From Bacteroides propionicigenes (GTDB lineage Bacteria; Bacteroidota; Bacteroidia; Bacteroidales; Bacteroidaceae), in assembly GCF_018390535.1 (NCBI RefSeq), contig NZ_JAHBBW010000003.1, positions 124,001 through 188,000 on the forward strand: DNA of 64,000 nt, written 5' to 3'. The notes beneath the pieces were generated by a model, which had not been told where the DNA came from, made no database searches, and was given only the letters and a program-made list of their open reading frames with translations. Below, one piece after another: positions 46,832 through 55,877 of this stretch. Made by a program: the position numbers and the translations under genes. Positions within the stretch are counted from its first letter, which is position 1. The number at the start of each line of letters is the position of its first letter.

Positions 46832-47464
46832 TTATATCTCTACTACGGTTTCCATTGTTTCCGGTTGGACTTCTGCCGTCAAATTACGATAGATAACAGC
46901 GCTACATCCGAGTGACGCCACGGTGTAGACAATGCTGATAAGGAACAGAAGGAACATTGCGAAACCACCGTCTGCAATGGCAAATATAATAGATAAGAGG
47001 ATATAGAAAGCCAAGCCTAACAGGAATGATATACCGAATATAGTCCATTTATAGCCATAAGTAGCTTTGTTGCTCTGAATCATAGCTTCGCCCGGAGCTA
47101 CACCTTTATCAAGCAAGATATAGATTGCAAGTGACCATCCTATGGATATGATGATTCCCGGTACAATCATGAAAAAGAGAGCGGGGATGATGGCAAGATA
47201 CATCAATCCTATTAATGTGAAATATTCACCCATGAATTTGCGGTATTTTCCGTCAAAAATGAAAAGGGGAGAAATTACTTTTCCTTTACTCAACTCAATG
47301 GGAATGGTTGTCATGGCGATAGTAGTCCCGACATTTAAATAAGGAATCCAGATTGTAAGCAGCCAAAGAATTGTGGCCCCCAGCATAGATGCTGCATTCT
47401 TAATACCTAAACTGATACCTTCGGAGATAACTCCTGTCACTGTGATTTTCTTTTGTGTGTCCAT
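46832..47464 (-). CDS. Hypothetical membrane protein
   Basis: A 210-residue protein with about five hydrophobic segments (ATILWLLTIWIPYLNVG, IGLMYLAIIPALFFMIVPGI, WTIFGISFLLGLAFYILLSI, FAMFLLFLISIVYTVASLGC). The pattern GVAPGEAMIQSNKATYGYKW between helices resembles DUF975/YciC-like small integral membrane proteins. No catalytic residues are seen. It lies tail to tail with kdgK across a strong hairpin; the gene upstream is an MFS transporter 143 bp away. Confidence 0.7.
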   Translation of the reverse strand: MDTQKKITVTGVISEGISLGIKNAASMLGATILWLLTIWIPYLNVGTTIAMTTIPIELSKGKVISPLFIFDGKYRKFMGEYFTLIGLMYLAIIPALFFMIVPGIIISIGWSLAIYILLDKGVAPGEAMIQSNKATYGYKWTIFGISFLLGLAFYILLSIIFAIADGGFAMFLLFLISIVYTVASLGCSAVIYRNLTAEVQPETMETVVEI

Positions 47465-47607
47465 GGTTAGATGAATTTTGATGAATATTTATTAAATTAT
47501 ACCTGTTTTGACAAAAATATAACTTTTATGGGGAAAATCAAAACATATTGAAATTTCTTTTATGTAAAAAACAAGAATGTATCGTTTCTAAAAAGGATGT
47601 TATTCCT

Positions 47608-48786
47608 TTATTTCTCTTTGTAGTAAATGGTAATCAGGAGAGAGAGTATGGTGAGCACCGTACCTATGCCGGACACACCGGCCCATCTCCATACGTGCCA
47701 ACAACTGCCTGCAAGGAAAGTGCCTAATGAGCCGCCTATGAAATAGGTTGTCATGAAAATGGTGTTTACCCGGTTGGATGCCGGAGGACAAATATCGAAA
47801 ATGCTGGCTTGATTACTAAGCTGAATACACTGCATGCCAATGTCAATTAATATGACTCCAGCAATGATACCGGCATATGTGTTTCCACAGAAATAGAGTG
47901 AGGCCCATGCCAAGAGGATTAGTCCGCAGCCTATGAAATTAAAGTTGCGTATTCCTACTGTCTTTACATATTTCCCAACGAAAGATGCAGTTAATGCACC
48001 CGCTATTCCGCATACTCCCAGGATTCCGATAACGTCGCTATTGGCGTAGAAGGGGGCTTCACCCATTTTGAAAGCAAGGCATGACCACATGGCTAAGAAA
48101 GAACCGAATGCGATACCCGCCCGCATGGAGTAGATGCGTAGGGTGGGATAATCTTTGATAAGGGAAAAGAGGGATTTCATCAGGCTGCTGTATTTTCCTC
48201 GGAAAGTGGGACGTATGTCCGGCAGGGCTTTCAGGACAACAATGGAGCATAACAGCATCATACCTGCCGCGATGAAATACATTTCACGCCACCCTAATAC
48301 TTCGCCAACAAAACCACTGATGACGCGTGAGGAGAGTATACCGGTCAGCAGACCGGATATGACAATGCCTACGTTGCGTCCTTTATTTTCCGGTTGGGAG
48401 AATTGTGAAGCTATCGGCACAAAGATTTGCGGTATCATAGAGCATACTCCTGTTATGAACGAAGCTCCCCATATAATATAAATATTGGGTGCTACAGCTA
48501 TGGCTATGAGTGAGAATATCAGTAAGATGAAGTTTGTCAGAATAATCTTTTTCCGTTGGTAAAGGTCGCCTAACGGCACTATGAACAGTAGTCCCAAAGC
48601 ATACCCTATTTGCGTAATCATTGCAATAAGATTTGTTTGGAACTCGGAGACGCCCAGCTCGTGACGTATCACGTTTAGCAGTGGCTGGTTGTAGTACAAA
48701 TTTGCTACAGAAATACCGGCTACGATAGCAAGTGTCCAAAGTATATGAGTCGGTAATCCACCGTTTTCTTTTAATTCTGCTTTCAT
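47608..48786 (-). CDS. MFS transporter (DHA1-like)
   Basis: A 392-residue, 12-TM major facilitator. The TM2-TM3 loop VPLGDLYQRKKIIL is the family signature, and LPDIRPTFRGKYSSLMKSL is the central cytoplasmic loop. The pattern NLYYNQPLLNVIRHELGVSE is common in arabinose-efflux/YgaY-like permeases; the substrate is not known. I start at ATG 48786 (MKAELKENG), which removes a 25-residue extension without signal character. The upstream 670-bp gap is described separately. Confidence 0.85.
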   Translation of the reverse strand: MKAELKENGGLPTHILWTLAIVAGISVANLYYNQPLLNVIRHELGVSEFQTNLIAMITQIGYALGLLFIVPLGDLYQRKKIILTNFILLIFSLIAIAVAPNIYIIWGASFITGVCSMIPQIFVPIASQFSQPENKGRNVGIVISGLLTGILSSRVISGFVGEVLGWREMYFIAAGMMLLCSIVVLKALPDIRPTFRGKYSSLMKSLFSLIKDYPTLRIYSMRAGIAFGSFLAMWSCLAFKMGEAPFYANSDVIGILGVCGIAGALTASFVGKYVKTVGIRNFNFIGCGLILLAWASLYFCGNTYAGIIAGVILIDIGMQCIQLSNQASIFDICPPASNRVNTIFMTTYFIGGSLGTFLAGSCWHVWRWAGVSGIGTVLTILSLLITIYYKEK

Positions 48787-48933
48787 GCGGCAAAGATAGG
48801 AAAAAGAGAGAAAATTAATATCATTCTGTTTTTTTATGGACTGGAACGTCAACTTTATCATGTTTGATACATCTAAATTTGTTCTGTTTTATGGTATAAT
48901 ATTGTGTACTTATAAAAAAAAAATAGAAAAAGC

Positions 48934-48963
48934 TTGTTTATTAAAACGTTTTAGCTATTTTTG
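48934..48963 (+). promoter_or_regulatory. Promoter of the symporter/DHDPS-family operon with embedded operator
   Basis: TTG at 48934-48936, a 19-bp gap and TATTTTTG (TAnnTTTG) at 48956-48963. The palindrome TAAAACGTTTTA at 48942-48953 fills the gap between the two boxes, the classic place for a repressor site. Confidence 0.55.
48942..48953. promoter_or_regulatory. Palindromic operator-like site 1
   Basis: Perfect 12-bp palindrome TAAAACGTTTTA with a central CG, the form used by LacI-family repressors. Located between -33 and -7 boxes. Confidence 0.55.
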
Positions 48964-49161
48964 CAGTGGAAATGGATTTTTTGAATATCAGCTGAAAAAA
49001 ATAATATGTGCTGAAAGTTGCTATAAATATGGCTGTAGAAGCGGGAAACTTATTAGTTAGGGTATGTAGCCTTTATTGCGAATAATAAAATTATTAATGA
49101 TGAATATAATTGTTATAGGCAAAAGTATTTAGGATGGAAGTTCGTTTTTACGGAATAAAGC

Positions 49162-49173
49162 TAAAACGTTTTA
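49162..49173. promoter_or_regulatory. Palindromic operator-like site 2
   Basis: A second exact TAAAACGTTTTA, 220 bp downstream of the first (start to start), close to 21 helical turns at 10.5 bp, so both would face the same side of the DNA. Confidence 0.5.
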
Positions 49174-49459
49174 AAATGAAGTGTAAATCTAAAAAATGAA
49201 GTAAGTATCTATATTTTTAAATGGATATTTGTAAAAACACTTGCATTCTGTATATGTAGAGAAATCTGTAAGGTATGAAAAATATAACTGACCTTTTTTG
49301 TATTAATTATCAATAAAAACAACACAAATGAACATGATTAAAAGAAATATTCCGGCTCATCCCGTTTAGGAGTAATGGCGAGTTTAATTATATATACGCT
49401 GTATAAAAGAATACTAATCTAAAGTAATATATTGTCAACCTATTTAATCTGATATAAAA

Positions 49460-50938
49460 ATGGATATAACTTTACTTGATTACTTCGTCTTCTTTATTTT
49501 TGTAGGCGGAGTTGCACTTTTCGGATGCTCGTTTTATTTTCGCAGTTGTAAAGGAGCGGCGGCATTTACCGCTGCAGAGGGAACATTACCTACGTGGATC
49601 GTAGGTATGTCAATTTTTGCTACGTTTGTTAGCAGTATCAGTTTTTTGGGATTACCCGGAGATGCTTACAATGGTAATTGGAATCCATTTGTATTTAGCC
49701 TTTCGATACCGATTGCTACGTGGCTTGCTGCAAAAGTGTTTATTCCTCTTTATAGAGGGATTAATAGTGTGTCAGCTTACCATTATCTTGAGATGCGTTT
49801 CGGGTATTGGGCACGTTGTTATGTGGCTGTTTGTTACCTACTTACACAGCTCGCACGTGTAGGGTCGATATTGTTATTACTGGCTCTGCCGTTGAATACC
49901 ATGTTTGGGTGGGATATTCAGACTATTATTATTGGTACAGGTGTAGTTACCCTTGTATATACTTTGTTGGGAGGCATTGCTGCTGTAGTTTGGACAGATG
50001 CCATACAGGGAATTATACTTATCGTGGGTGCTGTAGTATGCGCACTAATTCTTACTTTTACCATGCCTGAGGGGCCTAATCAGCTCTTTGCGATAGCTTG
50101 GGAACACGATAAATTCAGTCTTGGGAGTTTCAGTACGAGTCTAACAGAACCAACGTTTTGGGTTGTTCTGATTTATGGATTATTTGTTAATATGCAGAAT
50201 TATGGTATAGATCAGAATTATGTTCAACGTTATATGACAACCCGCTCGACCGCTGAAGCTGTGAAGTCTACTCTTTTTGGCGGTTTGCTCTATATTCCCG
50301 TATCCCTTATTTTTGTTTACATTGGAACAGCATTATTCTCTTACTACACGGCTCAACCTGAGTTATTACCCGTAGGAACACCATCTGATCAGGTATTTCC
50401 TTGGTTCATCGTTCACGGACTTCCTACTGGTCTTACTGGTCTTATTATTGCGTCTTTATTTTCTGCGGGAATGTCTACTATTGCTACGAGTATTAATTCT
50501 TCGGCAACGATTGTATTGACAGATTTCGTAAAGCGACTTTCTAAAAAAGAGCTGCCAGAGAAAAAAAGTATGAGGGTTTTATATATTACTTCGTTTGTTG
50601 TAGGAGCATTGGGTATTGTTATGGGATTAATGATGATGCATATTGACGGTGTGTTGGATGCTTGGTGGAAATTGGCATCAATCTTCAGTGGTGGAATGCT
50701 TGGTCTGTTCTTGTTGGGTGTAGTTTGTCGCAATGTCAAACGCGTGCATGCCATTATCGCTGTAATACTTGGGTTGTTAACCATTGCATGGATGAGTCTC
50801 TCTCCTTTAATCAATGAAGGAATGCCGTTTTATTGTTTTCATAGTTCGTTACACACATATCTCACGATCGTTTTTGGGACGACTGTTATATTTCTAACAG
50901 GATTCTTACTTACAAAATTTATGAAAAAGACCGACTAA
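49460..50938 (+). CDS. Sodium/solute symporter (SSS family)
   Basis: A 492-residue membrane protein with 13-14 helices. SSS features include GGVALFGCSFYFRSCKGAAA, WIVGMSIFATFVSSISFLGL, RSTAEAVKSTLFGG and SLFSAGMSTIATSINSSATI with the conserved Ser/Thr Na+ site. Relatives carry sialic acid, sugars or amino acids with Na+ across the inner membrane. Codons are AT-rich. The next gene is a DHDPS-family protein 67 bp downstream, so the imported solute is probably a 2-keto acid sugar or related compound; this is an inference. Confidence 0.9.
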   Translation: MDITLLDYFVFFIFVGGVALFGCSFYFRSCKGAAAFTAAEGTLPTWIVGMSIFATFVSSISFLGLPGDAYNGNWNPFVFSLSIPIATWLAAKVFIPLYRGINSVSAYHYLEMRFGYWARCYVAVCYLLTQLARVGSILLLLALPLNTMFGWDIQTIIIGTGVVTLVYTLLGGIAAVVWTDAIQGIILIVGAVVCALILTFTMPEGPNQLFAIAWEHDKFSLGSFSTSLTEPTFWVVLIYGLFVNMQNYGIDQNYVQRYMTTRSTAEAVKSTLFGGLLYIPVSLIFVYIGTALFSYYTAQPELLPVGTPSDQVFPWFIVHGLPTGLTGLIIASLFSAGMSTIATSINSSATIVLTDFVKRLSKKELPEKKSMRVLYITSFVVGALGIVMGLMMMHIDGVLDAWWKLASIFSGGMLGLFLLGVVCRNVKRVHAIIAVILGLLTIAWMSLSPLINEGMPFYCFHSSLHTYLTIVFGTTVIFLTGFLLTKFMKKTD

Positions 50939-51005
50939 TAGAGGAACTATGAAAGTTTATAATATCAAAGATTTATTCTGTTGATGAATAAAACCATAAT
51001 TAAAA

Positions 51006-51899
51006 ATGGATTTGAGAGGAATAGTTACAGTAATTAATACTCCATTTAGGTATAATGGAGAAATCGATCAAAATGGATTGCGTAAGCATTTGAGATATGC
51101 CATTGATTCTGGAGTAAAAGGTTTTTTGATTCCGGCTATGGCAAGTGAAGTGCTAAAATTGTCGGAATCGGAAAAAGAGCTACTTGTTGGTATCGCTCTT
51201 GAGGAGGCGGGGACAGAAGTGGCTGTTGTAGCCGGAACATCTGCTTATACGCGCAAAGAAAGATATGAAAATTTTGTCAAGTTTCAGGCAATGGGATGTC
51301 GAGCTTTATTGGTGAATATTCCATTGATTTCAGTTGATGACTATTTTGATGAAATAAGTCAATTAGATAAATTGTCTCCTGAAATGATTGTAATTCAGGA
51401 TTGGGATGCAGGAGGGTATGGATTACCTTTAGATTTTATAGGACATCTTTATCGAGAAATAGAAAGTTTCAAAATGCTGAAGGTTGAGGTTGTGCCCGCA
51501 GGGAAGAAGTACACTGATGTGAAGAAGCTTACCAAAGGGAATTTATTGTTGGCTGGTGGCTGGGCAGTTGGACAGATGATAGAAGGATTGGAGCGTGGTG
51601 TAGATTGTTTTATGCCAACAGCCATGCATGAAATATATGTAAGGATTTATACCCTATTCCAAGATGGACGTAAAGCGGAGGCGTGTGAGCTTTTTGAGAA
51701 AATATTGCCAATATTATCCTATTCAAATCAGCATCTTGATATATCAATCCACTTTTTCAAGGAAATGTTGTATTCATTGGGAATATATGAAACTAATATT
51801 GTTAGGGAACCAATCCTTGCAATTGATTTTATAAACCGTGAAATAAGTAATGAATTGATTGAACGTTATAAAACAATCCGCAATAGTTTGTATGATTAA
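51006..51899 (+). CDS. DHDPS/NAL-family aldolase-like protein, divergent
   Basis: A 297-residue TIM-barrel protein. The substrate loop aligns as AMASE where the family has GTTGE (residues 44-48), and the Schiff-base Lys is K159 in KMLKVEVVP. The conserved Tyr that passes protons in DHDPS/NAL (YNxP motif) is missing; the region reads IQDWDAGGYGLP (W133). So it is class I aldolase-like but probably not DapA or standard NanA. Its place after an SSS transporter suggests catabolism of the imported acid. A divergent dehydratase or aldolase is the best guess. Confidence 0.75.
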   Translation: MDLRGIVTVINTPFRYNGEIDQNGLRKHLRYAIDSGVKGFLIPAMASEVLKLSESEKELLVGIALEEAGTEVAVVAGTSAYTRKERYENFVKFQAMGCRALLVNIPLISVDDYFDEISQLDKLSPEMIVIQDWDAGGYGLPLDFIGHLYREIESFKMLKVEVVPAGKKYTDVKKLTKGNLLLAGGWAVGQMIEGLERGVDCFMPTAMHEIYVRIYTLFQDGRKAEACELFEKILPILSYSNQHLDISIHFFKEMLYSLGIYETNIVREPILAIDFINREISNELIERYKTIRNSLYD

Positions 51900-51984
51900 A
51901 ATGATTTTGTTTATTGGGATAATATAGCTTCAATTTAGTTCCCTTTAAGTAATAATTTGCTTCAATTCCATTATCTAATCATAG

Positions 51985-52124
51985 TCAATTATAAGAAGAA
52001 TAGTAAGAGGTAATAAGTATCAGAATAGGAGATAGGTATTATTATGGATATAAAATATAACCCCCTGTAATTTATATAGTTACAGGGGTGTATAGCAATT
52101 ACTTAAAATTACTTACTCAAAGCC
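51985..52124. repeat. Left copy of a ~140-bp direct repeat (fossil 3' end of a GGGtGRT gene)
   Basis: This segment aligns along its length, with scattered changes, to 58754-58896. Its last 17 bases (52108-52124) are identical and include, on the minus strand, the final codons Ala-Leu-Ser-Lys-stop of the GGGtGRT gene. It also carries an intact hairpin CCCCTGTAA/TTACAGGGG (about 52061-52088). The IS256-like inverted repeat begins at the very next base. Confidence 0.75.
52060..52089. terminator. Hairpin of the fossil gene end
   Basis: CCCCTGTAA pairs with TTACAGGGG around a short AT loop, also downstream of the symporter operon. It likely ends transcription of the DHDPS-family gene now. The matching site downstream of the intact gene is less perfect. 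Confidence 0.55.
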
Positions 52125-53488
52125 GGCACTGTCCATAATTTTGTGTAAATGTAAACGGAATTCAGTTATAAGTTCTCTTATATCTGAATTCTGTTTTCAA
52201 AAATAAGCATAAATTGGTTCATAATCAATCCCCAGTTAGTAATCGGCATCGTCCATTTCTTCTCAATCTCCGTCAGAGAAAGGTATACCATTTTCTTCAC
52301 AGCATCATCCGAAGGGAATGAAAGCTTTGTTTAGTGTACTTTCTGATTTTTCCATTCAGATTTTTTATGAGGTTTGTGGTGTAGATTATTTTCCTGATTT
52401 CCAATGAAAACTGGAAGAAAACAGTCAGGTCATTCCAGTTATTCCTCCATGAGAGGATGGCATAAGGGTACTTCCCTCCTCATTTTTTTCCCAAATTATC
52501 CAGTTCCACGGCAGCAGTCTCCTTGTTGGGCGCGTTATAGATGTTCTTCATATCGGCTGTAAACTCTTTCTTGTCCTTGTAAACGACATATTTACAGAAG
52601 TTCCTGATCTGATGTACGACACATATTTGCTGGAAGATTGAGGAAATACGGCACGTATGGTGTCGGTAAACCCGTTCAGATTGTCAGTGCAGGTAATCAG
52701 TATGTTCTGCACTCCGCGGGCCTTCAAATCTGTCAGGACACCCATCCAGAATGAAGAACTTTCTGATTTTCCCACCCACATGCCAAGGACTTCCTTCAAG
52801 CCGTTCTGTTTCAGACCGACACAGAGATAGACAGTCTTGTTGATGATTTTTCCGTTGTCATGAACCTTGAAGACAATACCGTCCATCCAAACGATTAGAT
52901 AGACAGGATCCAAAGGGCGGTTCTGCCATTCCTGAGCAGCCTGGTTGACTTTGTTCGTGATGATGGAAATGGCTGATGTGGACAGTTCTATTTCATAGAT
53001 TTCACGCATCTCCTCTTCAATGTCAGAAACGCTCATTCCTTTGGCATATAGGGAGATAACAAGTTTTTCTATGGAAAGCCCACGACTCTCGTGTTTGGGA
53101 ACAACTATGGGCTCGAATTCACCGTTACGGTCACGGGGAATAGGTATGACCGCTTCACCGTGTTCGGTTTGGATTTTCTTGGGGTAGCTGCCGTTACGGG
53201 AATTACCGCTGTTATGACCGGAAACCGAATTCTTCTCATAATCCAGATGCGCATCCATCTCACCTTCAAGTATTTACTCCAATACCTGCGCGTGTAGTTG
53301 CTTCAGAAACTTGCTGACATCAGCTTCTGTCTTGAATTGGTTAAGGAACTCCTTACTTAATACCTCATCAGGCACTACATGATTCTTCTCTTTCATAATT
53401 TTCTTCATTTTGCAAAGCTATTAAATAAAAAATACGGAACCCATATTGAATCCCGTATTTACATTTACACAAAATATTTTATAGTGCC
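52125..53488. mobile_element. Decayed IS256-family insertion sequence
   Basis: About 1.36 kb bounded by 31-bp imperfect inverted repeats: 52125-52155 and 53458-53488. They match at 26 of 31 positions, including a shared inner 17-bp TTTTGTGTAAATGTAAA. Inside is a broken IS256/mutator transposase. No target duplication is visible: the left flank ends CTCAAAGCC, the right flank starts CAATAAGAG. The element is therefore old or its flank was lost in a rearrangement. Confidence 0.85.
52178..53396 (-). pseudogene. IS256-family transposase, disrupted
   Basis: Reading from ATG 53396 (MKEKNHVVPDEVLSKEFL), an in-frame TAA occurs after residues HAQVLE, where relatives continue into ILEGEMDAHL. The central part is intact from 53258 and shows DDE-type acidic residues in VWMDGIVFKV and TCTDNLNGFTDTIRAVFP. 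A frameshift near 52640 then scrambles the frame: the true continuation (QQICVVHQIRNFCKYVVYKD) lies in another frame, followed by more stops. A late fragment ends IFENRIQI-stop at 52178. It cannot make active transposase. Confidence 0.85.
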
Positions 53489-53848
53489 CAATAAGAGTTG
53501 TTTGATTGAATAGTATTGTAAAACGCTGAATTTATGACCGTTGCCAAGTCATTACCCATTCAAACAGAAATATTCTCTAAGTCTCTTATTTAAAGCGTAG
53601 TCCAATATCATGGTGTGATTTTATATAAAAAAACAAGAATGTATTGTCGAAGTTTTACCCGGCAATGCATTCTTGTCAATTGTATTGAAAGGCATCAGCT
53701 GCATTATCCAAAAATATTTCCCGCTCGGATAAAAAAATGAGACTTTTCAAAGAACTAATTCATATGATTGATGTTAGATAGGAACATACTTGTTTTAATA
53801 TTTTCTCTAAACCCAATATATTTATGTTTTTCTTAAAATTAATTCATT
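53489..53848. other. 360-bp gap between the IS remnant and the fimbrial operon
   Basis: AT-rich, no gene. A 19-codon frame (ATG near 53534, MTVAKSLPIQTEIF) may be a gene scrap. It holds the minus-strand terminator at 53627-53675 and presumably the fimbrial promoter, for which I see no clean TAnnTTTG close to the start. Confidence 0.5.
53627..53675 (-). terminator. Orphan terminator-like hairpin
   Basis: CAAGAATGTATTG (53634-53646) pairs with CAATGCATTCTTG (53663-53675) with one G-U pair. The A run at 53627-53633 becomes a T run on the minus strand, so it terminates leftward transcription although no minus-strand gene lies to the right before 58.9 kb. Confidence 0.65.
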
Positions 53849-54961
53849 ATGAAAAAGTTGTTTCTTTCTTTCGCAGCTATCAGCTGTATGTTTTTGGCTT
53901 CTTGTAATCAGAATGATGAGGTTACAGAACCTGCCGAACCGGGCACACCTGCCTTACTCAAAGTGACCTTTGCATCCGACGTGAACACAAAGGCATCCGG
54001 TGCCCCGGTAGCCAATGACGAATCCAAGATAGGACAAGGTATCATCCTCGTGTTTCGTGGCACAAGTCTCAACCCCGTACTTGACGGTAAAACCACCTTC
54101 GACTTCTCCACAAGCGGCAATACGGCTGTAAGCGTGAATATTACCGCCGGCGCCAACCGCCACGTCTACGTCATTGCCAACATCAGCAATGCAGCCGACT
54201 TTGCCGGGGTGACCCGCATTTCCGACCTCTACAACCTTGCCGCCAAGTACCAATTGACAGCCATGCGCACAGGTACTAACTTGGGGATGAGCGGATTTAC
54301 CGAAAACATCGACGCATCTGCCGCAACTACCGCTTCGCCTGCCACGGCTACCGTTCAGTTGCACTTCCTCGGCTCACGCATCCACCTTGACTGGGATTTG
54401 TTTCAACTGCCCTCCAACATGACGGGTTTCACCATCACAGGCGCTTACCTGCTCAACGTAAAGTCGGCATCAGATTACTTCGCAGCCCCCGGTACTTACC
54501 TCACCGCCAACGTGACTTCCTTCTTGTACGGAAAGAGTGACATCACCGGATTTACCGGTAGCTACCTGCCCGTATCACCCGCAACCAATACGTACGATGC
54601 CGCACTGAAAATTGCCGACCTTAGTGCCGACAAAGGATTCGCCAAGAATTACTTCTATGCGTTGGAGAACAACAGCCAGTCGCCCACAATCGTAGCCCTC
54701 GAAGGCAAATTGGGAGCCGAAACTTACTACTATCCTATCATCATCAATGGCGACCAGAACGGTTCGGGCGCAAACAACGCCACCAATGCAGGCGACAAAT
54801 CGCTGGTAGTGCAACGTGGCAATATCTATAATGTGAAAGCTATCATTAAAGGTTTCGGCAACAACGACCCCTATGCTCCCCTCAGCAAAGGCGCCATCAA
54901 CGTAACCATTACGCCTGCCGCATGGAACCCTGTGATTCAGATAGATCAGGAATTCAACTAA
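53849..54961 (+). CDS. FimA/Mfa1-type major fimbrial subunit (fimbrillin)
   Basis: A 370-residue lipoprotein precursor (MFLASC, Cys19). Residues 35-140 form the N-terminal fimbrillin domain (GIILVFRGTSLNP, HVYVIANISNAADF), and the rest the larger C-terminal beta-sandwich (IHLDWDLFQLPSNMTGFTIT, VQRGNIYNVKAIIKGFG, ending INVTITPAAWNP). In type V pili the lipoprotein is exported, cut, and polymerised by strand exchange. It starts an operon with the anchor and tip genes (1 bp and 15 bp gaps). The codons are C-ending and GC-rich compared with neighbours, consistent with transfer. Confidence 0.85.
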   Translation: MKKLFLSFAAISCMFLASCNQNDEVTEPAEPGTPALLKVTFASDVNTKASGAPVANDESKIGQGIILVFRGTSLNPVLDGKTTFDFSTSGNTAVSVNITAGANRHVYVIANISNAADFAGVTRISDLYNLAAKYQLTAMRTGTNLGMSGFTENIDASAATTASPATATVQLHFLGSRIHLDWDLFQLPSNMTGFTITGAYLLNVKSASDYFAAPGTYLTANVTSFLYGKSDITGFTGSYLPVSPATNTYDAALKIADLSADKGFAKNYFYALENNSQSPTIVALEGKLGAETYYYPIIINGDQNGSGANNATNAGDKSLVVQRGNIYNVKAIIKGFGNNDPYAPLSKGAINVTITPAAWNPVIQIDQEFN

Positions 54962-54962
54962 C

Positions 54963-55862
54963 ATGAAACCTAACCTTATCTACACCGGTTGCTGCCTGCT
55001 GATGCTCTGCCTCATGCAGGCAGCCTGTGATGACGATGAGCACGATAACTGCCCTCACCCCAAAAGACAACACGTCCTCACGATTCGCTCGTACGACGGA
55101 GTGGGTAACGAAATCATCGGTACAGATGCCGTTTCCGAAGTAATGCTGTATGTATTCGATGCACAGAACCGTTTTCTGAAGAGCATTCCTTGCAAAGAGA
55201 ACGAGACTGTGGGCATCGACTATCCCGAACAGCAGAGAATCACCATCGCAGGCTGGGGAAACAGCCGAAGCAGTAGCCAAAATATGCCGCAACCCACTGC
55301 GGGCGCACTGTTGGGAAATTTGCAAATGACGTTGCTCCATTCTACCGATGGATACCTCCTGTCGCCCGATGACTTATTCTTCGGTTTTGTAAATATTGAT
55401 TATTCAGCCGCCACGCGCGCCTCGACTATCACCCATTTACTGAAATTACAACGAAGAGTTGCTTCCATGGAGATTCTCGTCAAAGGAATTTCGGGACGCT
55501 TTGATACTTCGGATACAGATTTTACCTTACAAGTGAGCGAGACGGCAGAGGGTATCAACTTCCTTGGCGAATTGTCGACAACGCGCAACAAGTACCGGCC
55601 CGAATGCCGATTCAATACTTTGCAGGAGCTGGTGGCACCCGTTTTCCGCACGCTCCCCTCAAAGGGCAAGGCTGTGACGGTCACACTCTATAAAGGAGGC
55701 ACTCCGGTCTACGAAACCTCGGCAGACAATCAAGGAAAGCCGCTCATTCTCGAAACAGGCAAGTTGCTCTCCGTCTTCATCGACTTGGGAGGCAACCCCG
55801 AAGTAAACGTCAGTTTCATCATCAACCCGTGGAACGAATCAAACATAAATCAGGAATTTTAA
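54963..55862 (+). CDS. FimB/Mfa2-type fimbrial anchor
   Basis: A 299-residue lipoprotein (MQAAC, Cys22). It has the Mfa2/FimB layout: N-terminal beta domain with SEVMLYVFDAQNRFLKSIP and ITIAGWGNS, then LLKLQRRVASMEILVKGISG and a C-terminal VNVSFIINPWNESNINQEF. Anchors stay lipidated at the outer membrane and limit pilus length. The gene begins 1 bp after the fimbrillin stop. It shares the GC-rich composition of the operon. Confidence 0.82.
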   Translation: MKPNLIYTGCCLLMLCLMQAACDDDEHDNCPHPKRQHVLTIRSYDGVGNEIIGTDAVSEVMLYVFDAQNRFLKSIPCKENETVGIDYPEQQRITIAGWGNSRSSSQNMPQPTAGALLGNLQMTLLHSTDGYLLSPDDLFFGFVNIDYSAATRASTITHLLKLQRRVASMEILVKGISGRFDTSDTDFTLQVSETAEGINFLGELSTTRNKYRPECRFNTLQELVAPVFRTLPSKGKAVTVTLYKGGTPVYETSADNQGKPLILETGKLLSVFIDLGGNPEVNVSFIINPWNESNINQEF

Positions 55863-55877
55863 AACCTCTACCACCCT

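Larger units (their letters stand above)
48787..49459. other. 673-bp AT-rich intergenic leader upstream of the symporter operon
   Basis: The gap contains a promoter (48934-48963), two palindromic TAAAACGTTTTA sites and a very long untranslated stretch of nearly 500 bp before the symporter start. A 13-codon reading frame (49328-49369, MNMIKRNIPAHPV) and a 74-codon frame (48836-49060) exist but lack convincing codon bias, so I do not call them genes. No stable riboswitch-like fold was recognised by eye. Confidence 0.6.

Noticed and set aside
47566..47582. 17-bp match to 53628-53644 (A run plus CAAGAATGTAT)
   Set aside because: Here no pairing arm follows, and the shared part is low-complexity; probably half of a common terminator type or chance.
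48836..49060. 74-codon reading frame in the leader
   Set aside because: Composition and lack of a ribosome site suggest a chance frame in AT-rich DNA.
49328..49369. 13-codon leader peptide gene
   Set aside because: Too short to judge and without regulatory codons; kept only as a remark.
49460..51899. Sialic acid operon (nanT-nanA)
   Set aside because: The aldolase lacks the Tyr and GTTGE residues of NanA, and no epimerase or sialidase is present.
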